A DNA stretch of 64,000 nt from assembly GCA_002342585.1 (NCBI GenBank), contig DDQG01000016.1:116714-180713 (forward strand), read 5' to 3'. How positions within the stretch are numbered: the first letter of the stretch is position 1; each line of letters begins with the position of its first letter. A model generated the notes under the pieces. That model saw only the letters and a list, made by a program, of their open reading frames with translations. It searched no databases and had not been told where the DNA came from. Position numbers and translations under genes: made by a program. Shown piece after piece: positions 9,771-18,473 of this stretch. The DNA is from Prevotellaceae bacterium UBA2448. Lineage in GTDB: Bacteria > Bacteroidota > Bacteroidia > Bacteroidales > Bacteroidaceae.

Positions 9771-12700
9771 ATGGCTTCATTCCTTAATAATTATACCGAA
9801 GAAGAAACTAATGACTATGAGGCACTATTAGAGCAATCCGTTGCAAAACTCCCTTATACTCTGTCCTTTCCTGTTGAAAAAGCATTTGCTGCTCTAAGTC
9901 AGCATCAGTATGGGAAGGCTATGAACCATATTCTCGACTTTTTCGAAATATCCACTCCTTTTATCTCATTCGTTTTTCTGCGTCTTCTGCAAGAACTGCC
10001 TGAGAGTCAGCAGGTGAAGAAGGTGCTTGAGGCATATGTCAATAAGATAGACCAGAAGCGCCCGTTGTCGTTGGGCGACTGGTTCAACGACCTTCTCAAT
10101 CCTCTTCTGCTGGCTGCATTCAAGTTCATGCCCGGTAATCCGCTGACTGTTGCTTTTGCAGAGAATATATTCGAAAAGCGCAATAATATCATGCTTGGCA
10201 ATAAGCATACTCCGAGTATTATTCAGTTGCGAAACGAATACCGCGGACACAGCACAACTCTCTCAGAGAATATCTATCGTGATGTGGTGGGTCAGATGGA
10301 GACGCGACTTCTCAAACTCCTTGAGGCTTTAAGACCGCTCACTCTCTGCACATATGATATCAGTCAGGATAGATACCGAATTACTTACAACGGAACGGAA
10401 GGATGGAGCATTGACCTGTATCCTCTGGTCTTTGCCAACGAGAAAGACTATAGATATGTATTTCATACTCTGAAGGACGAACAGGCATGCTACTTGTCGT
10501 CGAACGAGAATGCTGTTACCTTGGCTACCTACGACATGAATGCTGCCATCGACCGTGATCTGCAGCGCATTGTGCCGTCGTTTGACATAGCGAAAGACCT
10601 CAACTGGAAGGAGATAAAACTCTGTATGCAGGAAGAGTCGTCACGGTTCCTTGAGAGGGTTTATGCAGAGAAAAAATATAACAGGGAACTGTTTGTCGAG
10701 CGTGAGAAACTGACTCGTATCCTGCATTCGTTTTGGGATAGTGACTCGACTGTCTTTCCGCTTACAGGAGAGGCAGGACAGGGAAAGACCAACCAGCTGT
10801 GCTACTGGACTGAACAGCTTATAGGTCAGGATAAACCTGTGCTTATTTTCAGTTCTTCTACTTTTGCCGACTGCACACTCGACAATCTGTTGAAACAGAC
10901 TTTCGGCTATAGCTACAGGAAGGATATAGTCCGTCTTCTCGATACAGTTCACGCGAAAGCAGTGGAGAATAATCAGCATATATACATCTTCTTTGATGCC
11001 TTGAACGAGTGCCTGAAGTATTGTGAGGCAGAAAATGACATGGAGGGTCCTTTAGCTCTATATAACGCTATTATCAGACTCTTCGGCGATTCCGGTTATA
11101 CACACTTCAAGGTGTTGTTTACTTGTAGAATATACACTTGGAAGAATGTCGTTTTACCCACAGTGGAGGCAGACAATAAAGTTCTTTTCCTCAGAGACGA
11201 TGAGGACTGCATGGTAAGAGGATTCGACAATGAGGAAACCCGACGGGCATATGGTATTTACCAGCAGTTGTACCAGATGTATACACCTTTCGATGAGTTG
11301 GACCGCAGGGTGATTCTCCGTCTCAAAGACCCGCTGATTCTCAAATTCACCTCTTCCAATTTCCTCGGAAACCAACTGCCTGCAGAACCGAAGAGATATA
11401 CCTCTCTGTCGCTCTTTTCCCAGATGATGGATAGCATCGGAAACTCTTATGCCGGAAACCGCCAGCGCGAGATTCTGGAGGGTGTGTCCGACTATATCCT
11501 CAATCAGTATATGAACGGTTCTCCTATTGATGGGCTGTCTGTCGAAGAACTGAGAATGGCTTATCAGGATTCTGCCTCGGAACTGCATCATCTGGCTTGT
11601 CTTTTATACAAGAAGGATGGAATCAGTATTGCCTATGCCGAATTGCTGAACAAAGCCGACAGACCTATCTTGAAAGAAGTGCGCAGAGCCGATCAGAAAG
11701 GTGAACACCAATATATTCAGTTTGTTTACGAACGATTCCTGGAATATGTGATGGGAGAAGCCCTTGTCCGACTTGGCAGGCGTACCCACGACGGCAGTAT
11801 TCCGCTGCCGGCTTCTTTCTGGGCTGAGGTGCTGGAAGGCACCACTCCGAATGTTGTGTATATGGGTGCCATACGCAATGCTTTGCTTATGGATTGCACA
11901 CAACATGGGGATTTCACTACTCTCATCGAACTCGAACACCGTTGGGGTGAGGATTACACTGTGCTCTCTCTCGCTACTGAAACCATCAACACGATGATTC
12001 GTGAGAATTTTGAAGACGAGGTGTTCGGACTTATGTTCCATATGCTCGACTCCAGAGAGGAAGAACATGAAACCATCGAATCGTTTAATAATGTAGTACA
12101 GATTATCCAATCGAATAAGGCTGATGCACATGTGATAGCAGAGCATAAGCGCCTGTCCGGACTGCTGGCTCCTACCATGCGAATCAGAAAACTGGCTTCA
12201 GTGAGTATTGTCAATGGTATTCTGCTTACTGACTATTTCAACGAACGACTCTACAGTCACGATGCGTTCGGACTTCTGTGGAGGGTGATGCTCGACCCTA
12301 TCAGCGACATTCGAAATGATGTCTGCATGTATGCCTATTATCTGTCTAACCGACGCTATACCCTTGACTACACACCTCTGCAAGAGAATCTTACTGTGCG
12401 CATAGTCAGGGAGATGTATGGCAATATCAGGAGTAGGGGACTGGTGCGCAATTTCGCCCTGAAGAAAAACCGCACAAGGGCCATGAGGTATGTGGAGACT
12501 GCTTCACGTCTTTGTGTGCTGATGATAATCGATTATTCCGGAAAAGAGGACGAACAATCCAGACACATTGTCAGCGATATGTTCTCCGAACTGAAATCCA
12601 TATTCAAATACCTGACCGGAAATCTTTTCGTAGTCCGTCTTTTCATGCCTATATTCCAGATTGCCATGAAACGGCAGGTGACCTTCCAGTCCGACTATGT

Positions 12701-13865
12701 GAATAATGCAATAGAATATCAGACGTTCTGGGATGATGATACCTTCAGGGATAATGACTATCATGGAGTATCTTGGCAGCGCCCGGACATCGACGAACTG
12801 ATGACCTTTGCCCACCATTTCGAACGCTTCGGTCGCAATAATAACTCGCCTGAATGTCTGGCGGAGGAACAACGTTTTGCAGCCTTGAAGAATAAGATTC
12901 TGTCTGCATATAAGACAGGCGACAGCTTCAGTCTCTTTGTCATCGAACGCATGCTCGTGGTTATGGGAGCAGGCAAGTGGCAGAACATATCAGAAATAGC
13001 AAACAGCTTTTTCAGCGATGAGTTCCGCACCACTCTGTGGTTTGACTACTGTCAGATGTCTATGCTTTATGTGCTTTATCAGCTTGCGCATAACAGTCCT
13101 GAGAATGTTGACGACAACCTCTTGCAAGTGTTTGCCCGGGAGTCTGCTGACTGGACTTGTCGCAATCGCGGACTCTTCCGTGCCAGACGGAGCGAACGTG
13201 CCAATACCCGAGGATTGTACAAACGCAATCTCATGTGCTGGTATGCTGTGGTCTATTGTTCGCGCTCTGGCGACGGAGTACCCCTGGAGGGTGACGAACG
13301 CCCGGTGCCAAAGTTCTTTGAACTCATCGACCTGGCAATCGACACCAACGACAAGGAACTGCTGTTCAACCTGATTGAAAACATATCGGAACTCATTACC
13401 GACATAGGATATATACAGACTGCTCTGCTCCTGCTCAAGCATATCCTCTTGCGCTATGATACCCAGGCAAAGGTGAATGCTCTGAATGCAGTGACTCTGG
13501 AAAGAGACGGAATCTATCAGTACGATCTGGTTCGGGTTGTGGGTAATATATTAAGTACTGCCAAAAACTATGCCCCTCAGACCATCGACAATTTCATACA
13601 GAGAGAGATAGCAGGCATGAGTTTTCCCGGTGCAGACCAGTATCGTGAGGAAATCCTTAACTATCATCCAAGTGGTGAGACCCTCTCCGATTTGCTTACT
13701 CATCGGTTCGGAAACTTCCTTATGTGGGGACTGATTAATGTAGGTGCGGCAGACGACTTTGCCATCGAGGCTATTGCAGCTGCTACAAAATCGAAAGACT
13801 CATTCGCCTGGTATGAACAAGGTGTGAAAATATTTATCAAACACTTCTTTGGAGTAAAAATATGA
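9771..13865 (+). CDS. Large STAND/NACHT-type P-loop NTPase
   Basis: A 1364-residue protein. Residues 1-315 have no recognisable domain. The NTPase starts near residue 325: Walker A (TGEAGQGKT, about 331-339), Walker B (IYIFFDALNEC, near 405) and a sensor-like strand with arginine (VLFTCRIYTW, near 452), the arrangement of STAND/NACHT proteins. The remaining 800 residues look helical and are probably a repeat scaffold. Members of this class often act as ligand-triggered switches, including in phage defence and regulated death. Its stop overlaps the start of a glycerophosphodiesterase gene by 4 bases. Class assignment is good; biological role is inference. Confidence 0.75.
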   Translation: MASFLNNYTEEETNDYEALLEQSVAKLPYTLSFPVEKAFAALSQHQYGKAMNHILDFFEISTPFISFVFLRLLQELPESQQVKKVLEAYVNKIDQKRPLSLGDWFNDLLNPLLLAAFKFMPGNPLTVAFAENIFEKRNNIMLGNKHTPSIIQLRNEYRGHSTTLSENIYRDVVGQMETRLLKLLEALRPLTLCTYDISQDRYRITYNGTEGWSIDLYPLVFANEKDYRYVFHTLKDEQACYLSSNENAVTLATYDMNAAIDRDLQRIVPSFDIAKDLNWKEIKLCMQEESSRFLERVYAEKKYNRELFVEREKLTRILHSFWDSDSTVFPLTGEAGQGKTNQLCYWTEQLIGQDKPVLIFSSSTFADCTLDNLLKQTFGYSYRKDIVRLLDTVHAKAVENNQHIYIFFDALNECLKYCEAENDMEGPLALYNAIIRLFGDSGYTHFKVLFTCRIYTWKNVVLPTVEADNKVLFLRDDEDCMVRGFDNEETRRAYGIYQQLYQMYTPFDELDRRVILRLKDPLILKFTSSNFLGNQLPAEPKRYTSLSLFSQMMDSIGNSYAGNRQREILEGVSDYILNQYMNGSPIDGLSVEELRMAYQDSASELHHLACLLYKKDGISIAYAELLNKADRPILKEVRRADQKGEHQYIQFVYERFLEYVMGEALVRLGRRTHDGSIPLPASFWAEVLEGTTPNVVYMGAIRNALLMDCTQHGDFTTLIELEHRWGEDYTVLSLATETINTMIRENFEDEVFGLMFHMLDSREEEHETIESFNNVVQIIQSNKADAHVIAEHKRLSGLLAPTMRIRKLASVSIVNGILLTDYFNERLYSHDAFGLLWRVMLDPISDIRNDVCMYAYYLSNRRYTLDYTPLQENLTVRIVREMYGNIRSRGLVRNFALKKNRTRAMRYVETASRLCVLMIIDYSGKEDEQSRHIVSDMFSELKSIFKYLTGNLFVVRLFMPIFQIAMKRQVTFQSDYVNNAIEYQTFWDDDTFRDNDYHGVSWQRPDIDELMTFAHHFERFGRNNNSPECLAEEQRFAALKNKILSAYKTGDSFSLFVIERMLVVMGAGKWQNISEIANSFFSDEFRTTLWFDYCQMSMLYVLYQLAHNSPENVDDNLLQVFARESADWTCRNRGLFRARRSERANTRGLYKRNLMCWYAVVYCSRSGDGVPLEGDERPVPKFFELIDLAIDTNDKELLFNLIENISELITDIGYIQTALLLLKHILLRYDTQAKVNALNAVTLERDGIYQYDLVRVVGNILSTAKNYAPQTIDNFIQREIAGMSFPGADQYREEILNYHPSGETLSDLLTHRFGNFLMWGLINVGAADDFAIEAIAAATKSKDSFAWYEQGVKIFIKHFFGVKI

Positions 13866-14740
13866 AACGTAAAATGTGGTTATGGTTGTTTTTGCCACTC
13901 ATATTGGTGGTCTATCTTACTTATCCGGTTTTGTTGCAACTCTTTTATAAAACAGGTTACGACAAGGACGAATTGAAACATATAGTGATTGTCGGACATC
14001 GTGGTGGAGCATCCATAGGTGCTGAAAACACTCTTGCCTGTTACCGGAAAGGTATTGAAGCTGGAGCAGATATGATAGAGATTGACATCCATCTCACCAA
14101 AGACCGTAAGATAGTGGTTTGTCATGACCAGACCCTTGACAGAACAACCAACGGAAAAGGTAAGATTCGTGAAAAGACCTTTGGCGAAATTCGTCAGTAT
14201 CGTGTGATGGATTCGTCTTCACAACTGACCGACCAGCAGGTGCCCTCCATCGACGAAGTATTTGAATTGTTTCAGGAGGTTCGCAGTAAGGGTAACCACT
14301 GTCGGTTGCTTATCGAAATAAAACGCACCAACAATATCTATCAGGGAATAGAAGAACTCCTCCTGCAGACAATCAATCACTATCAGGCAAAGGAATGGGT
14401 GGTAGTGCAGTCGTTCGATGACTCTGCCCTGGAGACCATCCATCATCTTGACCCTTCAATATGTGTTGAAAAGCTCCTGTTCTGCAAACTTCCCGGACTG
14501 CCTTTCATCATCGACGGATTTCATATCTCCTCCTTCAGTTATGAGAAATACGACTACATCCATTCATTCAATATGAATTATCGATGGCTCACCAAATCAT
14601 TCCTCAATGACATCCGCAACCACGGCAAGCAGGTGAAAATATGGACACTCGAAGGTACCGAAGTACCTCATCTCGATGTAAATGGCGTCATTACCAACCG
14701 CCCCGATCTGTGGAGCTCATTGAAAAAAAACGCGTTGTAA
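13862..14740 (+). CDS. Membrane-anchored glycerophosphodiester phosphodiesterase
   Basis: A 292-residue protein with one N-terminal membrane anchor (residues 5-25) and a GDPD domain. The catalytic set is intact: HRGG (His46, Arg47), AEN (Glu55, Asn56), EID (Glu73, Asp75) and CHDQTLDRTT (His88). The family hydrolyses glycerophosphodiesters to glycerol-3-phosphate and an alcohol, and some members act on phospholipids. The anchor suggests the domain faces the periplasm. The 4-base overlap with the STAND NTPase gene indicates translational coupling, which is unusual for a housekeeping GDPD and hints at a joint function. Confidence 0.88.
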   Translation: MKRKMWLWLFLPLILVVYLTYPVLLQLFYKTGYDKDELKHIVIVGHRGGASIGAENTLACYRKGIEAGADMIEIDIHLTKDRKIVVCHDQTLDRTTNGKGKIREKTFGEIRQYRVMDSSSQLTDQQVPSIDEVFELFQEVRSKGNHCRLLIEIKRTNNIYQGIEELLLQTINHYQAKEWVVVQSFDDSALETIHHLDPSICVEKLLFCKLPGLPFIIDGFHISSFSYEKYDYIHSFNMNYRWLTKSFLNDIRNHGKQVKIWTLEGTEVPHLDVNGVITNRPDLWSSLKKNAL

Positions 14741-14837
14741 CATTGCAACAACTCCTCTAACTTCTCGGAAAAACCTTAGCTAGCGTGTATAGTTAAGCGA
14801 GTTTACGTTTGCAAGTTACTTTAGATTTATGAAATTT

Positions 14838-14879
14838 GCATAGAAAACCAAGAAAATATTTGTTTTCTGTGCATTTTTT
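14838..14879 (+). terminator. Intrinsic terminator after the GDPD gene
   Basis: Stem GCATAGAAAAC (14838-14848) pairs with GTTTTCTGTGC (14862-14872), 11 pairs with one G-U, followed by ATTTTTTA. It probably ends the STAND NTPase/GDPD transcript. Confidence 0.75.
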
Positions 14880-14941
14880 ATAATTTATGCGCCATAAACC
14901 ATATAGTAATGAAGGTTACTTAAAACATTTAGTGCCTGACT

Positions 14942-14985
14942 TTATGCAGTTTGTATCTTGTACTGCATAAAAAAGTATTTTTTTT
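14942..14985 (+). terminator. Second intrinsic terminator
   Basis: Stem TTATGCAGT (14942-14950) pairs perfectly with ACTGCATAA (14962-14970), with a run of eight T starting at 14978. It lies 60 bases after the previous terminator. Confidence 0.65.
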
Positions 14986-15019
14986 GTGCAATAGACTTGT
15001 TGAATTGAATAAATAGTCG

Positions 15020-15027
15020 TAGTTTTG
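15020..15027 (+). promoter_or_regulatory. -7 promoter element of the PIN toxin-antitoxin pair
   Basis: TAGTTTTG fits TAnnTTTG. A partial -33 match (CTTG, 14996-14999) lies 20 bases upstream. The start codon of the antitoxin is 27 bases downstream. Confidence 0.6.
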
Positions 15028-15053
15028 CGTGCAAATTTTAAAATGGTAGATTT

Positions 15054-15266
15054 ATGACAAACAGTGCAACACTTCAAGGAGTATATGTTAATGTTCCTGC
15101 TGCAGATTGGTCTTTGTTCCGTGAACTCATCCGTAAATTCGGGTGGAAAGCAGAAACACGAGAACAAATGCTCAGCAGGTTTGTTAACTCGCGTTCGATA
15201 AGCCCCTCTATAAGCGAAGAGGAGATAATGGAGGAAGTGAAATCTGTAAGATATGCCAAGTCGTAA
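15054..15266 (+). CDS. Putative antitoxin paired with a PIN-domain toxin
   Basis: A 70-residue protein just upstream of a PIN-domain gene (3 bases between stop and start). The N-terminal part (VYVNVPAADWSLFRELIRKFGW) resembles the short DNA-binding region of small antitoxins, and the acidic C-terminal part (SISEEEIMEEVKSVRYA) resembles the segment that typically wraps the toxin. Assignment rests mainly on size and position. Autoregulation of the promoter at 15020 would be expected. Confidence 0.65.
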   Translation: MTNSATLQGVYVNVPAADWSLFRELIRKFGWKAETREQMLSRFVNSRSISPSISEEEIMEEVKSVRYAKS

Positions 15267-15269
15267 ACC

Positions 15270-15677
15270 ATGAGGGTTATCATCGATACGAATCTTTGGA
15301 TTTCATTTCTTATTGGTCATCAGACACAACTTGTATCCAAGATATTGACAGACCAACGTTTCGATGTGTATGTATGTAACCGTCTCATTGAAGAGATTCG
15401 CGATGTAGTTAGTCGTGGTAAAATACGAAAAATCGTCAGTGACACAGATATAAATGAGTTATTTTCAATTATAAATGCTTTTTGTGTTGAAGCTGTTATC
15501 CTAAAAGAAGCGAAATCTAATATTAGAGATCCTAAAGACCTTTATCTGCTTTCCCTTGCAGAGACTATTGATGCGGATTATATTATAAGTGGGGATTTAG
15601 ATTTACTGGATCTCCATATGCACAAACAGACAAGGATTTTAAAACTCTCAGAGTTTAAATCAATGATGTTATATTGA
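15270..15677 (+). CDS. PIN-domain toxin (putative toxin-antitoxin RNase)
   Basis: A 135-residue PIN-domain protein of the putative toxin-antitoxin PIN family, related to VapC. Acidic active-site candidates are present: Asp6 (VIIDTN), Glu41/Glu42 (LIEEIRDVV), Asp90 (DPKDLYLLSLAE) and Asp109/Asp111 (IISGDLDLL). PIN toxins are Mg-dependent RNases that cut tRNA, rRNA or mRNA; the target here is unknown. It follows its putative antitoxin by 3 bases and is closed by a terminator at 15697, making a self-contained mobile-type cassette. Confidence 0.85.
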   Translation: MRVIIDTNLWISFLIGHQTQLVSKILTDQRFDVYVCNRLIEEIRDVVSRGKIRKIVSDTDINELFSIINAFCVEAVILKEAKSNIRDPKDLYLLSLAETIDADYIISGDLDLLDLHMHKQTRILKLSEFKSMMLY

Positions 15678-15696
15678 TTCTATCTTAGAATATGAA

Positions 15697-15728
15697 TGTC
15701 CCCTAAAGTGTTTTTGGGGACATTTTTT
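15697..15728 (+). terminator. Terminator after the PIN toxin gene
   Basis: TGTCCCC (15697-15703) pairs perfectly with GGGGACA (15716-15722), followed by six T. Confidence 0.85.
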
Positions 15729-15738
15729 CGATTTTTCT

Positions 15739-15769
15739 TTTGTTAATAATTTATAACTTCGTATCTTTG
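15739..15769 (+). promoter_or_regulatory. Full consensus Bacteroidetes promoter before a structured RNA
   Basis: TTTG at 15739-15742 and TATCTTTG at 15762-15769 are separated by exactly 19 bases, a full match to the -33/-7 consensus. Transcription should start near 15775. No start codon with a plausible gene follows for about 360 bases. Confidence 0.85.
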
Positions 15770-15775
15770 CAGCGA

Positions 15776-16009
15776 ACTATGCGCATAGTAGTATGCGAAA
15801 AGGTTCAAGACTTTATGGGTTAAAATAGAGAAGTTCATGCTCATTCTTGCTGATTGAAACCTAGGAAATTTCAATACGTAACGTCAAGATAACATGGTGA
15901 TTCTCCACGCTATAGCGTGGGATTGTTGTATCACTATATCTTTCGTTACAGGTTTTCCTAGGACCGCAATCAGAAGATGTAGAAAGTGAAGCAGTTCTAC
16001 GCCTTTTTT
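15776..16009 (+). ncRNA. Candidate structured non-coding RNA with long nested hairpin and terminator
   Basis: A transcript of about 234 bases is bounded by a consensus promoter and an intrinsic terminator. The 5' part has the hairpin CGCATA-GTAG-TATGCG (15782-15797). The core (15850-15973) folds on itself through nested helices: CTGATTG with CAATCAG, CCTAGGAAA with TTTCCTAGG, GTAACG with CGTTAC, AAGATA with TATCTT, GTGAT with ATCAC and CCACGC-TATA-GCGTGG. About 40 pairs form one irregular rod with an asymmetric bubble (15869-15877 against 15950-15953). The 3' hairpin GTAGAA/TTCTAC (15979-16000) is followed by six T. A rod with a bubble recalls 6S RNA, and the layout recalls the Bacteroidales-1 motif, but identity is unproven. 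It could also be an attenuating leader for the gene at 16135. Confidence 0.6.
15979..16009 (+). terminator. Terminator of the structured RNA
   Basis: GTAGAA (15979-15984) pairs with TTCTAC (15995-16000), followed by GCC and a T-tract ending near 16009. The gene at 16135 lies beyond it. Confidence 0.6.
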
Positions 16010-16134
16010 ATGCGTGTCGGTATCCTTATAATAAATAATGTATACTTTTCCGCTGAAGGCAGCCCACAGTCCTCAGCAAGTTTTTCAAACTTATTATACA
16101 TATTTATTAACCTATTTTATTAACTCATTTAAAA

Positions 16135-18291
16135 ATGAAAAAATTTACTTTTTCTTTTAAGTCGCTTCTCCTTGCAGCCGGTCTGCTGTTGGGAAGCGCA
16201 AATGCGTGGGCGGATCTTACTCCGTTCTCTGAGTCTTATTCTTCTACTAGTACTACAACTGGTTGGAGCACGGCAACAAGTGGTCGTTATACTCCTGCGA
16301 TTTTGAATGAAGGTGATAATTATTTCCTTTCTGTTAATCAGGGGCAGAGGCATAATAATGGAACTACTGTGACTGGTAGCATCCTTTCTGGAAAAGCTGA
16401 AGCTGGTGATGATTTTACATTGATTTTTGATTTTAGAATATCAACGTCAAATAATCAAACCCCGGTAGAATTTTATATCCTTGATGCCGACAACAAAGAT
16501 AGAATTTTCTCTCTCGAAAATAAAGGAACATATAGTGCGGATTGGAAAATTAACGGCAGTTCTACGACGGTAACATTATCCGGTACAGGTTCTACTGATA
16601 ATACTGACCCTTCTACTTCCACAATTGGCAACTATTCATGGTTCTCTGCCAAGATAACCCGTACCGGTGCATTGACTTATTTGACAATCACTAAGAAGTC
16701 GGATGCTACTGTTGTCTTTGAGAGAAGTATCGTAACAAGCCTCAGTTCAACTGGCGGCTTGGGTAATATGAAATTTGTTACAAAGCGTTACAATTCAAAC
16801 TTTGCTATAGATAACATTGTTCTTCGTGCAATAGAAGCGGGTGATGTTCCTGCTGCTTCTCCTACAACATATACTATACACTTCAAAAACGAAAGTAGTG
16901 CAACAATCAAGGATGATGTAGTGGTCAACACATTAGTAGGTTCTACAGTGAATGCAGATGATTACCTGACAGCTATATATACTGGCGGAAAGAAATACAT
17001 TTACAAGTCTGGTAACACTCCCATCGAGGCTGTTGAAGATGCAGCCAGCAATGTAATAACATTGGTATTCCGTGAGGCTGATACATGGACATACACATTA
17101 AATGCTGTTGATTCTGAAGACGACGTTATTGCGGAAGTGGTAAGCGGTACACAGTTTGAGGGAGACAATAAGCAAGCATATTTCCCAAAGGCATTTAAAA
17201 AAGGTGATGTGTGGTATCAGACAACGTCTGGTGCGAGTGGTGCGACATACTATGGATTTAATATTTCATCTGCAGCTCCGACAGAATCTGTTTTATATAC
17301 AGAAACAGATGGAATAGACTATTTCTTTGAGTGTGAAGAAATGACAGTTGTTAACAAACGTGATGATGGTTCTTCGGCAGAACGTGGCTCAAATGGTGCA
17401 GGTTTACGTCTTTCAAATAATGGTTATATTTACACTACTGCATTGGCAGCAGGTACATATACACTTCGAATGAATTGTAACAACCCTAATAGTGGAACTC
17501 CAACGTTTGATATCAAACTATGGGATGGAGAAAAACTGATTGAAACAGGTAAAACTATAACAAAAACTGTTGCTAAAACTGCTGATTTTGCAGAGGAAAC
17601 TACAACTGGAATTGCTGTTCTCGAAGGAATGTGCTTAGCTATTTGTAATTTTACAGGCTATAACGCAAATCCAACATTAGACTATATTATTTTGAAGAGG
17701 ACTGGCGAACCATCTGTTTCTGCTACTATCGGTACTACAGGTTATACAACATTTGCAAGTCCATATGCACTTAATTTGTCAGGTATGACTGCATCTACAG
17801 GTACTGTTACTGCTTTCTATGCTTCTGCATCGGATGCCAGCAGTGTAACAATGACTTCAACAACTGCTACTGTTGCAGCAGGCGAAGGTCTTCTGTTGAA
17901 GGGTTCTGTAGGTGCTACTATCACTATCCCTGTTGTTGCTTCAGGCGATGCTATTTCTGGTAATAAACTCAAAGGTTGTACTACATCAACTGCTCTTTCA
18001 GCAAATGCTAATTACTGGGTGCTTGTAAACAATGGTGGAACAGCAGAATTCCAGAACTTGGCAGAAAATGGTGCTACAATTCCTGAAGGCAAGGCATATC
18101 TGGATACTGCTGATCCTGGTGTTAAAGCTCTTGGTATTGTTTTTGCTGGTGATACTGCTACTGGTGTTGAGGCTCCAGTTGCTGCTGAGGCTGTAGAAGA
18201 TGGAATTTACTACAACCTGAACGGTCAGCAGGTAACTAAGGACTACAAGGGTATCGTAATCGTGAATGGTAAGAAGTTCTATAACAAATAA
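16135..18291 (+). CDS. Secreted modular protein with Prevotella-type C-terminal sorting tail
   Basis: A 718-residue protein with a clear signal peptide (basic start, hydrophobic core, cleavage after NAWA near residue 27). Residues about 30-225 look like a beta-sandwich binding domain. Residues 380-525 form another beta-rich module of carbohydrate-binding type (FFECEEM, then AAGTYTLRMNCNN). A Gly/Thr/Ala-rich domain (SATIGTTGYTTFASPYALNL) follows, and the end (DGIYYNLNGQQV, then GIVIVNGKKFYNK) is a short beta tail common on secreted Prevotella proteins and thought to serve type IX-like export. No catalytic domain was recognised. A 53-residue peptide gene follows after 20 bases. Confidence 0.75.
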   Translation: MKKFTFSFKSLLLAAGLLLGSANAWADLTPFSESYSSTSTTTGWSTATSGRYTPAILNEGDNYFLSVNQGQRHNNGTTVTGSILSGKAEAGDDFTLIFDFRISTSNNQTPVEFYILDADNKDRIFSLENKGTYSADWKINGSSTTVTLSGTGSTDNTDPSTSTIGNYSWFSAKITRTGALTYLTITKKSDATVVFERSIVTSLSSTGGLGNMKFVTKRYNSNFAIDNIVLRAIEAGDVPAASPTTYTIHFKNESSATIKDDVVVNTLVGSTVNADDYLTAIYTGGKKYIYKSGNTPIEAVEDAASNVITLVFREADTWTYTLNAVDSEDDVIAEVVSGTQFEGDNKQAYFPKAFKKGDVWYQTTSGASGATYYGFNISSAAPTESVLYTETDGIDYFFECEEMTVVNKRDDGSSAERGSNGAGLRLSNNGYIYTTALAAGTYTLRMNCNNPNSGTPTFDIKLWDGEKLIETGKTITKTVAKTADFAEETTTGIAVLEGMCLAICNFTGYNANPTLDYIILKRTGEPSVSATIGTTGYTTFASPYALNLSGMTASTGTVTAFYASASDASSVTMTSTTATVAAGEGLLLKGSVGATITIPVVASGDAISGNKLKGCTTSTALSANANYWVLVNNGGTAEFQNLAENGATIPEGKAYLDTADPGVKALGIVFAGDTATGVEAPVAAEAVEDGIYYNLNGQQVTKDYKGIVIVNGKKFYNK

Positions 18292-18296
18292 ATCTA

Positions 18297-18302
18297 AGGA
18301 GG
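18297..18302 (+). promoter_or_regulatory. Strong Shine-Dalgarno before the 53-residue peptide gene
   Basis: AGGAGG lies 9 bases before the ATG at 18312. Strong Shine-Dalgarno sequences are uncommon in Bacteroidetes, and most genes here lack one, so it supports this small gene being translated efficiently. Confidence 0.7.
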
Positions 18303-18311
18303 AATTATACA

Positions 18312-18473
18312 ATGAAAAAAACATATATAGCTCCACTCACAGAAGTGGTAAAAGTAAATGCAGAGCAGATGCTTGTTGAATCACAATTCACATTGAAAGG
18401 CGATAGTAAGTACAATGGTACCGCAACAATCGAATCAAAGGACGACGTTGACTACGACGAAGATCTTTGGTAA
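18312..18473 (+). CDS. Small peptide gene, 53 residues, acidic C-terminus ending in DEDLW
   Basis: A short gene beginning MKKTYIAPLTEVVKVNAEQ and ending DVDYDEDLW. The basic start, the central ML dipeptide and the acidic, aromatic end resemble small proteins often seen near secreted Prevotella proteins; their role is unknown to me. It has an AGGAGG site and lies 20 bases after the secreted protein gene, so both are probably on one transcript. A structured RNA repeat begins before its stop codon. A second, shortened copy with the same EDLW ending lies at 19277-19354. A processed-peptide precursor is possible but there is no processing gene next to it. Confidence 0.7.
   Translation: MKKTYIAPLTEVVKVNAEQMLVESQFTLKGDSKYNGTATIESKDDVDYDEDLW

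Larger units (their letters stand above)
14741..15019. other. Gene-free region with two tandem hairpin-T-tract terminators
   Basis: No protein gene is supported here. The stretch is AT-rich and contains two strong intrinsic terminators in the same orientation (14838-14879 and 14942-14985). A TACGTTTG sequence at 14804-14811 resembles a -7 promoter element but has no -33 partner. The second terminator has no gene before it, so a short transcript ending there is possible but unproven. Confidence 0.5.

Noticed and set aside
15850..15973. Long hairpin as a retron msr-msd or an insertion-element end
   Set aside because: No reverse transcriptase or transposase is encoded nearby, and the helices are interrupted as in folded RNAs. 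A dedicated promoter and terminator fit an RNA gene better.
18312..18473. RiPP precursor peptide
   Set aside because: No maturase, protease or transporter gene is adjacent; kept as a peptide of unknown role.
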